Positions 57,744 through 64,000 of a DNA stretch of 64,000 bases are shown one piece after another. The stretch is from contig NZ_CP107970.1 of NCBI RefSeq assembly GCF_036090055.1, forward strand, positions 1,118,501-1,182,500, given 5' to 3'. The notes under the pieces are model-generated. The model saw only the letters and a list, made by a program, of their open reading frames with translations, did not search any database and was not told the DNA's origin. Source of the stretch: Nocardioides sp. NBC_00368 (GTDB lineage Bacteria; Actinomycetota; Actinomycetes; Propionibacteriales; Nocardioidaceae). A program made the position numbers and the translations under genes. Numbering within the stretch: the stretch's first letter is position 1; each line of letters starts with the position of its first letter.

Positions 57744-59354
57744 ATGACGGACTCCTACGCCGCCGGCGAGACCGCCACCCCGCTGCTGGAGGAGACGATC
57801 GGGGCGAGCTTCGATCGCACCGTCGCCCGGTTCGGTGACCGGGAGGCGCTGGTCGAGGTGGCGACCGGCCGCCGCTGGACGTACGCCGAGATGAGCCGTG
57901 ACGTCGACGCGCTGGCCGTCGGGCTCCGCAAGGCCGGGATCGCGAAGGGCGACCGGGTCGGCATCTGGGCGCCCAACTGTGCGGAATGGACCCTGACCCA
58001 GGTGGCGACGGCGAAGATCGGCGCCATCCTGGTCAACATCAACCCGGCCTACCGCACCCACGAGCTGGCGTACGCCCTGACGCAGGCGGGCATCAGGCTC
58101 CTGATCTCCGCGCCCGACTTCAAGACCTCCGACTACCGGAGCATGGTGGCCCAGGTCAGCGGCAACTGCCCCGACCTCGAACGGACCGTCTTCATCGGCG
58201 ACCCGGAGTGGGCGGCGCTTCTCGAGGCCGGTGCCGGCGAGGCGCTGAGCGATCACGTCACCGACGAGCTGAGCCCCGAGGACCCGATCAACATCCAGTA
58301 CACCTCGGGCACGACCGGCTATCCCAAGGGCGCGACGCTGAGCCACCGCAACATCCTCAACAACGGCTACTTCACCACCGAGACGATCGGGTTCACCGAG
58401 CACGACCGGCTGGCGATCCCGGTGCCCTTCTACCACTGCTTCGGCATGGTGATGGGCAACCTGGGCTGCATCACCCACGGTGCCACGATGGTCATCCCGG
58501 GCCAGGCCTTCGACCCGGCGGCGACGCTGAAAGCGGTCCAGGACGAGCGCTGCACGGCCGTCTACGGCGTACCCACCATGTTCATCGCGATGCAGAACCA
58601 CCCCGACTTCGCGACGTACGACCTCAGCACGCTCCGCACCGGGATCATGGCGGGCAGCCCGTGCCCCGTCGAGGTGATGAAGCGGTGCGTCAACGAGATG
58701 CACATGAGCGAGGTCTCGATCGCCTACGGCATGACCGAGACCTCTCCGGTCTCGACCCAGACCCGGCGGGACGACGACCTCGAGCACCGCACCGCCACCG
58801 TCGGCCGGGTGCACCCGCACGTCGAGGTGCGCATCGTCGACCCGACCACCGCAGCGGTGCTTCCTCGGGGTGAGGCCGGCGAGCTCCAGACCCGGGGCTA
58901 CTCGGTGATGCTCGGCTACTGGGCGGACGAGGAGAAGACCCGCGCGGCCGTCGACGAGGAGGGCTGGATGCACACCGGCGACCTCGCCGTGATGAACCCC
59001 GACGGCTACTGCAACATCGTCGGCCGTATCAAGGACATGGTCATCCGCGGCGGCGAGAACATCTACCCGCGTGAGATCGAGGAGTTCCTCTACACCCACC
59101 CCGACATCGAGGACGTCCAGGTCATCGGGGTTCCCGACGAGACGTACGGCGAGGAGCTCTGTGCCTGGGTCCGCCTGCGCCCCGGCGCGGAGCGGATGAC
59201 GGCCGAGACCCTGGAGGCGTACGCCACGGGCAAGCTCGCTCACTACAAGATCCCGCGCTACGTCCTGGTCGTCGAGGAGTTCCCGATGACCGTGACCGGC
59301 AAGGTCCGCAAGGTCGAGATGCGGGAGAAGACCGTCTCCGAGCTGAGGCTGTAG
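57744..59354 (+). CDS. Acyl-CoA synthetase (AMP-binding), GMC operon
   Basis: The 536-residue ligase has the ATP loop YTSGTTGYPKGATLSHRN (near 191), YGMTETSPVS mid-protein, a lid with GWMHTGDLAVMNPDGYCNIV and GRIKDMVIRGGENIYPREIE, and the catalytic Lys in MTVTGKVRKVEMREKT at the C-terminus. It is a medium/long-chain fatty acid type enzyme. ATG 57744 lies 4 bp after the GMC stop. No KstR box is present, so it is likely part of general fatty or alcohol degradation. I give no FadD number. Confidence 0.86.
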   Translation: MTDSYAAGETATPLLEETIGASFDRTVARFGDREALVEVATGRRWTYAEMSRDVDALAVGLRKAGIAKGDRVGIWAPNCAEWTLTQVATAKIGAILVNINPAYRTHELAYALTQAGIRLLISAPDFKTSDYRSMVAQVSGNCPDLERTVFIGDPEWAALLEAGAGEALSDHVTDELSPEDPINIQYTSGTTGYPKGATLSHRNILNNGYFTTETIGFTEHDRLAIPVPFYHCFGMVMGNLGCITHGATMVIPGQAFDPAATLKAVQDERCTAVYGVPTMFIAMQNHPDFATYDLSTLRTGIMAGSPCPVEVMKRCVNEMHMSEVSIAYGMTETSPVSTQTRRDDDLEHRTATVGRVHPHVEVRIVDPTTAAVLPRGEAGELQTRGYSVMLGYWADEEKTRAAVDEEGWMHTGDLAVMNPDGYCNIVGRIKDMVIRGGENIYPREIEEFLYTHPDIEDVQVIGVPDETYGEELCAWVRLRPGAERMTAETLEAYATGKLAHYKIPRYVLVVEEFPMTVTGKVRKVEMREKTVSELRL

Positions 59355-59362
59355 AGCCTCAG
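59343..59362. terminator. Palindrome shared by convergent stop codons
   Basis: CTGAGGCT-GTAG-AGCCTCAG spans the stop codons of the acyl-CoA synthetase (59352-59354) and, on the other strand, the anti-sigma factor gene (59359-59361). It resembles the palindrome at 7492-7505 (both with CTGAGGC/GCCTCAG). Confidence 0.55.
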
Positions 59363-60132
59363 GTCAGGGAGGCGGCCGCGACCGCGGTGTCGTCGCCGTC
59401 GAGGGTGATCTCGACCCGCTCGACGTCGGCGATCGGGACCGCGGAGGAGGCGTCCAGCCCGAGCGTCTCCCCGCCCGACCAGGTCCACGACCCGGCGACG
59501 GTGCGCGCCCCGTCCCGGCGCACCAGCACCAGGTCGTACGTCACCGGCGCCGCCTCGTAGTCCGACGACGTCGGCGGGGTCTTCCCGGGCTCGGGCGGGT
59601 AGTGGCAGCTCCACGTGAGCTTGGTGCCCCACGAGGTCGGGGTGACGACGAGCTGGGCCCACATGTCGACGCTGCCCACGGGGCGCAGGTCGACGGTGCG
59701 GACGTTCGCATCCGCGGAGCCTGACGGCGTGACGGATGCCGACGGCCGGGCGATCGGCTCCTGGTTCCCGTCGCGGCCGAGCAGCAGCCCGCCGATGGCC
59801 GTGCCACCGGCGAGAAGGACGACGGCGGCCGCAGCCGCGAACGCCCGGCGACGCAGTCGCGACCTGCGTACGGCCCCGGCCAGGTCGGCGAGCGGCGGCG
59901 GGGTGACCTCGGCAGGTGCGTCCTCGAGGAGCTCCTCGGCCTCCTCCCGGGAGAGTGCCCCGAGCAGCCCCGGCATTCCGGCGAGCTCGGCGACGGCCTC
60001 GCGGCACACGGCGCAGCCGGTCAGGTGTCGCTCGTAGGCCCTGCGGTCGCTCGGGCTCAGCGCCCCGAGCACGTAGGACGCGTCCCAGTCGGCGAACGTC
60101 TCGTGCCCGGAGGCATCGAGGTGATCGTTCAT
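59359..60132 (-). CDS. Anti-sigma factor (RskA-like) with zinc finger
   Basis: The 257-residue protein has an N-terminal ZAS domain with HLTGCAVCREAVAEL (H, C and C ligands near 36-43), one membrane segment AFAAAAAVVLLAGGTAIGGL (near 96-115) and a C-terminal extracytoplasmic RskA domain (about 140-255) with MWAQLVVTPTSWGTKLTW. It should hold its partner sigma factor at the membrane until a signal releases it. Its ATG overlaps the sigma stop by 4 bp. Confidence 0.88.
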   Translation of the reverse strand: MNDHLDASGHETFADWDASYVLGALSPSDRRAYERHLTGCAVCREAVAELAGMPGLLGALSREEAEELLEDAPAEVTPPPLADLAGAVRRSRLRRRAFAAAAAVVLLAGGTAIGGLLLGRDGNQEPIARPSASVTPSGSADANVRTVDLRPVGSVDMWAQLVVTPTSWGTKLTWSCHYPPEPGKTPPTSSDYEAAPVTYDLVLVRRDGARTVAGSWTWSGGETLGLDASSAVPIADVERVEITLDGDDTAVAAASLT

Positions 60133-60632
60133 GAGGTGACCCCCTTCTCTTGCAGGGCGAGACGCAGGGCTCGCAGTCCGTAGTGCAACCGAGACTTCAC
60201 GGTGCCGGGCGGGATGTCGAGCTCGCGGGCGAGCTCGGCCACCGACCGGCCGCCGTAGTAGGCGCCGACCACGACGGCCCGGTGCTCGGCGGAGAGGGCC
60301 AGCAGCGCATCGGCGACGACCCAGGAGTCGAGCACGGCCTGGGTGTGGTCGGCCCGGCTCTGGTCAGGGGGCGACTCCGCGGCGTACTCCCGCTTGCGGC
60401 GCGCGCTGCGCAGGTCGTCGATGACGAGGTTGCGGGCGGTGGTGAACAGCCAGGCACGTACGCCGTCGTCGGGCCGCTGCAGCACCTCCGGGTTGCGCCA
60501 GGCCCGCAGCAGCGTCTCCTGCACCACGTCGCGAGCCTCCTCGGCGTCGCCGGTGCGGCGTACGACGTAGCGGTAGAGCGCCTCGGAGTGGGCGTCGTGC
60601 ACCGCTACGAGCAGCTCGTCCTCCGCGCCCAT
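60129..60632 (-). CDS. ECF RNA polymerase sigma factor
   Basis: The 167-residue protein has sigma-70 region 2 (ALYRYVVRRTGDAEEARDVV then QETLLRAWRNPEVLQ) and region 4 (LDIPPGTVKSRLHYGLRALR) without region 3, typical of ECF factors. ATG 60632 follows GGGGAGGTGAC and is preferred to an upstream start at 60647. Overlap with the anti-sigma gene shows coupled translation. The regulon is not visible here. Confidence 0.9.
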   Translation of the reverse strand: MGAEDELLVAVHDAHSEALYRYVVRRTGDAEEARDVVQETLLRAWRNPEVLQRPDDGVRAWLFTTARNLVIDDLRSARRKREYAAESPPDQSRADHTQAVLDSWVVADALLALSAEHRAVVVGAYYGGRSVAELARELDIPPGTVKSRLHYGLRALRLALQEKGVTS

Positions 60633-60671
60633 GTCACCTCCCCGCACCGAACCAGGATCCCAGAGCCCCGG

Positions 60672-61343
60672 TCAGCCCTTGACCAGCTCGAGCGAGAACT
60701 CGACGCTGCCGGTGTCCTCGACGCTCACGAAACCCAGGTTCGGGGCCTCGACACCGAAGTCCGCGAAGGTGATCGGGACGCTACCGACGACCTGGAGGGC
60801 GCTGGCGCCGTCACCGCCGACCTCGGCGTCCACCGTCACCGACTTCGTCTCGCCGTGCACGGTGAGATCGCCGACCAGCTCGACCTCGGTGGCACCGGCC
60901 TCGAGGGCAGCGGGCTGGGTGAGCTCGAAGGTGGCGGTCGGGAACTTCTCGGCCTCGATCGCGTTGTCGCGGAAGTAGCCGTCCCGGTTGCCGGAGTCGG
61001 TGGCGATCGTGGCCACCTTCACCTCGATGCTGGCTGCGGTGACCTCGTCCTCCGCGATGGTGACCTCGCCGGTCACGTCCTCGGTGCGGCCGGTGACGGT
61101 GACGTCCTCGCCGCGCAGCACCTCGTCGAGGCGGTAGCCGGCGTAGGAGCCGTCGGAGACGGTCCAGGTGCCGGTGCTGTCGGCGCCGTCAGCCGGCGCC
61201 GCCGACGCGCTGAGGCTGGGCTTGTCCGCCGCCGCGTCCTCGGCCCGGTCGGCGTACCAGCGGGGTCCGAAGATCGCCGCGACCCCTCCGACCACGACCA
61301 CTGCCGCACCGATCCCGACCATTGCCTTCGTACGTGTCCGCAC
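60672..61343 (-). CDS. YceI-family protein with N-terminal membrane anchor
   Basis: The 223-residue protein has a signal/anchor AMVGIGAAVVVVGGVAAIFG (7-26), an acidic spacer and a YceI lipocalin-like domain (about 55-220) with AEDEVTAASIEVKVATIATD, SGNRDGYFRDNAIEAEKFPT and TFADFGVEAPN. YceI proteins bind isoprenoid-type lipids in the envelope. The GTG 61343 start is supported by AGAGGA upstream. It ends 40 bp before the sigma start, so it may be transcribed with sigma and anti-sigma. Confidence 0.86.
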   Translation of the reverse strand: MRTRTKAMVGIGAAVVVVGGVAAIFGPRWYADRAEDAAADKPSLSASAAPADGADSTGTWTVSDGSYAGYRLDEVLRGEDVTVTGRTEDVTGEVTIAEDEVTAASIEVKVATIATDSGNRDGYFRDNAIEAEKFPTATFELTQPAALEAGATEVELVGDLTVHGETKSVTVDAEVGGDGASALQVVGSVPITFADFGVEAPNLGFVSVEDTGSVEFSLELVKG

Positions 61344-61484
61344 GCCGTTTCCTCTCGCCGCGAGGCCGACCCGATGCCGGCCTTCATCCCTACTACGGAG
61401 CGCTGTGGCGAACGGTTCAAACCAGTCGGCGTGACGGGTGACACAATCGGTCGCGGCCCCGATCGAACCCCAAGGAGACTCCCC

Positions 61485-62666
61485 ATGCCCCAGACCCCGC
61501 TCGAGCTCTTCGGCACCGAGGCCCTCATCGGCGATGAGGACCGCGCGATCCGCGACACGGTGAGATCCTTCGCGGAGAAGGAGATCAAGCCGCACCTCGC
61601 CGACTGGTTCGAGGCGGGCTCGGTGCCGGTCAAGGAGCTGGCCCCCGAGCTCGGCAAGCTCGGCGTGCTCGGGATGCACCTGGAGGGCTACGGCTGTGCG
61701 GGCACCAGCGCCACCGCGTACGGCCTGGCCTGCCTGGAGCTCGAGGCCGCCGACTCCGGGATCCGCTCGCTGGTCTCGGTGCAGGGATCGCTGGCGATGT
61801 TCGCGATCTGGAAGTGGGGGAGCGAGGAGCAGAAGCAGGAGTGGCTGCCGCGGATGGCGGCCGGCGATGCGATCGGCTGCTTCGGGCTGACCGAACCCGA
61901 CTTCGGCTCCAACCCGGCAGGGATGCGCACGCGTGCCCGGCGTGATGGCGACGACTGGGTGCTCTCCGGCACCAAGATGTGGATCACCAACGCTCCGGTC
62001 GCCGACGTCGCGGTCGTCTGGGCCCAGACCGACGAGGGGGAGAACGGCAAGGGCATCCGCGGGTTCGTGGTCCCGACCGACACGCCCGGCTTCTCCGCCC
62101 CGGTGATCAAGCAGAAGCTCTCGCTGCGCGCCTCGGTCACCGGCGAGATCGTCCTGGACTCGGTCCGGCTGCCGGCCTCCGCCGCCTTCCCCGAGGTCAG
62201 GGGTCTGAAGGGCCCGCTGTCCTGCCTCAACGAGGCTCGCTTCGGCATCGTCTTCGGCGCCGTCGGGGCAGCCCGTGACTGCCTCGAGGCCGCCATCGCG
62301 TACGCCGCCTCCCGGGAGATCTACGACAAGCCCCTCGCGGGCTACCAGATCACCCAGACCAAGCTCGCCGACATGACCCTGGAGCTCGGCAAGTCGATGC
62401 TCCTGGCGTTGCACCTGGGGCGCCTGAAGGACGAAGGCACCCTCCGCTCCGAGCAGATCTCGCTGGGCAAGCTCAACAACGTCCGCGAGGCCATCGCCAT
62501 CGCCCGCGAGTGCCGCACCATCCTCGCCGCCGCCGGGGTTACGCTCGAGTACCCGATCCTGCGCCACGCCAACAACCTCGAGTCGGTCCTGACGTACGAG
62601 GGCACCAGCGAGGTCCACCAGCTGATCATCGGGCAGGCGCTGACGGGGGAGTCCGCCTTCCGCTGA
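61485..62666 (+). CDS. gcdH: Glutaryl-CoA dehydrogenase-type acyl-CoA dehydrogenase
   Basis: The 393-residue enzyme has GCFGLTEPDFGSNPAGMRTR (near 130-149), MWITNAPVADVAVVWAQTDE, and the C-terminal YEGTSEVHQLIIGQALTG with the catalytic Glu in YEGTSE (near 373). The RSLVSVQGSLAM and AARDCLEAAIAYAASREIYD blocks are typical of glutaryl-CoA dehydrogenase, which oxidises and decarboxylates glutaryl-CoA from Lys/Trp breakdown to crotonyl-CoA. GGAG precedes ATG 61485. A related acyl-CoA dehydrogenase function is possible. Confidence 0.84.
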   Translation: MPQTPLELFGTEALIGDEDRAIRDTVRSFAEKEIKPHLADWFEAGSVPVKELAPELGKLGVLGMHLEGYGCAGTSATAYGLACLELEAADSGIRSLVSVQGSLAMFAIWKWGSEEQKQEWLPRMAAGDAIGCFGLTEPDFGSNPAGMRTRARRDGDDWVLSGTKMWITNAPVADVAVVWAQTDEGENGKGIRGFVVPTDTPGFSAPVIKQKLSLRASVTGEIVLDSVRLPASAAFPEVRGLKGPLSCLNEARFGIVFGAVGAARDCLEAAIAYAASREIYDKPLAGYQITQTKLADMTLELGKSMLLALHLGRLKDEGTLRSEQISLGKLNNVREAIAIARECRTILAAAGVTLEYPILRHANNLESVLTYEGTSEVHQLIIGQALTGESAFR

Positions 62667-62687
62667 CCCGGGCTCACGCGAGGCGCC

Positions 62688-63530
62688 TCAGTCAGGTCGC
62701 GCAGGTGGGCTGTTCGGTGAAGAAGCTGGTGCCCCGGCGAGCATGAAGCCCAGGGTGAGGTGGGTGGTCGCGGTCGAGGTGGAGGCACGGGCATGACCCC
62801 ACTTGTCGAAGAGGTGAGCCCGCCCGTCGGGTACGCCCTGCGCTGTGCGGTGGAAAAGCTCCGGGCTGTAGAAGGCGTCGCTGCGGCCGCCGACTACCAG
62901 TGTGGGGGCCGTGATCTGCGACAGGTCGGCCTCGACGTCGAAGGCGTCCTCGGCATCGAGGGTGACGAGCAGGTCGGTCGGGTCGGCGGGGACCATCGGG
63001 CGGGCCGCCCAGCGCACGAGCGGGCCTGTCGGACGCCTCAGTGGCCGCGGAAGCATGCCCGTCATCATGGATGCCCACGCCGCGCGTGGCTCTCCGGCCC
63101 TGATCAGGCGTGCCATCTCTGCCTGCATCGCATGCCCGCGTGACCCCAGTCGGCACGCCGATGAGACCACTACGAGTCGGCGAACGAGGTCCGGCCGGTC
63201 GACGGCGAGCTGGAGCGCGACCGACCCGCCGGTGCTGGTGCCGTGCAGGAACACCGGCTCGCTGAGGTCGTGCGCGATCGCGTCGGCCAGATGGCCTGCG
63301 ATGTCGGACATCGACTGTCCTGGTCGCAGTCCTCGCCTGCGATTGACGACAAGCACGGTGAAGTCCTGGGCGAACGGGGTCGCGAAGGCTAGCGCCATCC
63401 GACGCTGCAGACCCGTGGGCACATCGTGCTCGGGGGTCAGACCCAGCACCGACACCAGCGGCGGTCCGTGGCCGATCCTCAGGTAGGGGATGTCGCCGTG
63501 GAGGAACCCGACCGACTCTCGTTCCTGCAT
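62688..63530 (-). CDS. Alpha/beta hydrolase (Ser esterase type)
   Basis: The 280-residue protein has a beta-strand/oxyanion LVSVLGLTPEHD, NRRRGLRPGQSM, the nucleophile elbow HGTSTGGSV with Ser (near 96), LVVGGRSDAFYSP with the acid residue (near 215) and a C-terminal DKWGHARAS with His. Its start codon is one base after the upstream gene's stop, so the two are co-translated. Substrate unknown. Confidence 0.8.
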   Translation of the reverse strand: MQERESVGFLHGDIPYLRIGHGPPLVSVLGLTPEHDVPTGLQRRMALAFATPFAQDFTVLVVNRRRGLRPGQSMSDIAGHLADAIAHDLSEPVFLHGTSTGGSVALQLAVDRPDLVRRLVVVSSACRLGSRGHAMQAEMARLIRAGEPRAAWASMMTGMLPRPLRRPTGPLVRWAARPMVPADPTDLLVTLDAEDAFDVEADLSQITAPTLVVGGRSDAFYSPELFHRTAQGVPDGRAHLFDKWGHARASTSTATTHLTLGFMLAGAPASSPNSPPARPD

Positions 63531-63531
63531 C

Positions 63532-63990
63532 TCACACCTCGCCTTCGCGGGCGCCCTCTCGATCGACTGTCAGCGCACCGGCCAGGGTGAGCACCAGTCC
63601 GCCGAAGGCGACCGGAGGCAGCAGTGCGGGCAGCCAGGTCGAGTCGACGCCGGCCAGCCACTGCAGCAGCACGACGCCGAGAAGGAGTGCCAGGAAGCTG
63701 CTCACGGTGAGCAGCAGTAGGGAGCGCCACGCAGAAGCCAGCGCGTGGCGAACACGGCCGGGCTTCCTGGGCCGGGTCCTCGGGTCTGCGCGGAGCAGAC
63801 CGATGGCCAGCACGAGGCCGACCAGTGGCGGTCCGAACCCACCGCCCACCACCAGCAGCAGAACGGAGAGGCCGAGCAGCCCCCAGCCGTCCCGGCGGTG
63901 AGGCCGGGCCCGTACCGCCCACCATCCCAGGGCAAGGGCGGTCACGACGCTGACCACACCGGCGATGCGCAGGTCGGGGATCAGGGTCAT
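63532..63990 (-). CDS. Hypothetical membrane protein
   Basis: The 152-residue protein has five predicted hydrophobic segments, including IAGVVSVVTALALGWWAV (near 9-26), GLLGLSVLLLVVGGGFGPPL and LLLLTVSSFLALLLGVVLLQ, with a positively charged loop between the third and fourth. No family recognised. ATG 63990 starts close to the right edge of the window, so upstream partners are not visible. It is translationally linked to the hydrolase. Confidence 0.72.
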   Translation of the reverse strand: MTLIPDLRIAGVVSVVTALALGWWAVRARPHRRDGWGLLGLSVLLLVVGGGFGPPLVGLVLAIGLLRADPRTRPRKPGRVRHALASAWRSLLLLTVSSFLALLLGVVLLQWLAGVDSTWLPALLPPVAFGGLVLTLAGALTVDREGAREGEV

Positions 63991-64000
63991 GGCCGGCTCA

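Noticed and set aside
1..64000. CRISPR arrays, rRNA genes, insertion sequences
   Set aside because: No regularly spaced repeats, rRNA sequence or transposase frames were found in the window.

Overview
The window is a high-GC actinobacterial chromosome segment. The GC content, many GTG starts, steroid and F420 enzymes, and coding style fit a Nocardioides-like member of the Propionibacteriales, but this is an inference because the segment carries no taxonomic marker such as rRNA. Coding density is high, with many 4-bp ATGA/GTGA overlaps.

The first half (about 1-34,000) is a steroid (cholesterol/phytosterol) catabolic region. It contains echA19 next to fadD19 (side-chain CoA activation and hydration), the fadE26/fadE27 (chsE4/chsE5) acyl-CoA dehydrogenase pair, kshA and kshB (3-ketosteroid 9alpha-hydroxylase, ring opening) and a thiolase-like/DUF35 pair of the Ltp3/Ltp4 type. 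Around these lie 3alpha-HSD-like and other SDRs, Old Yellow Enzyme, nitronate monooxygenase, LLM and Ddn-type deazaflavin oxidoreductases, a PaaI thioesterase, a sulfotransferase-fold protein and a further acyl-CoA synthetase. Seven copies of a 14-bp palindrome close to TAGAACACGTTCTA, the KstR operator, sit 9-61 bp from start codons and tie these units into one regulon. In most copies the right half-site runs directly into a TAGTNT-like -10 element. The kstR gene itself is not in the window. Many gene pairs match neighbours in the M. tuberculosis Rv3515c-Rv3530c region, but in rearranged order.

Between the steroid blocks are accessory genes: an alpha/beta hydrolase, a VOC/MarR divergent pair with two operator palindromes, a DUF222-HNH (13E12-type) nuclease beside a gene-poor A+C-skewed stretch, an enol-lactonase-like gene, a methyltransferase remnant, an SDR/HxlR divergent pair, and a large protein (29,630-32,044) that joins a degenerate Ser/Thr kinase domain to a KAP P-loop NTPase.

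The second half (about 34,000-64,000) is mostly envelope, housekeeping and regulatory. It holds uvrB, three paralogous multi-spanning GT-C-like proteins with an MFS permease, a GT1 glycosyltransferase, a Tat-exported phospholipase C, and a three-gene operon (GT4 glycosyltransferase, methyltransferase, alpha/alpha-toroid protein) that also has a perfect KstR box. Further on are tRNA-Gly(GCC), a tyrosine recombinase divergent from a coiled-coil protein, a GMC oxidoreductase with an acyl-CoA synthetase, an ECF sigma/anti-sigma pair, a YceI protein, glutaryl-CoA dehydrogenase and, at the right edge, an alpha/beta hydrolase behind a small membrane protein. The left edge cuts the thiolase-like gene.
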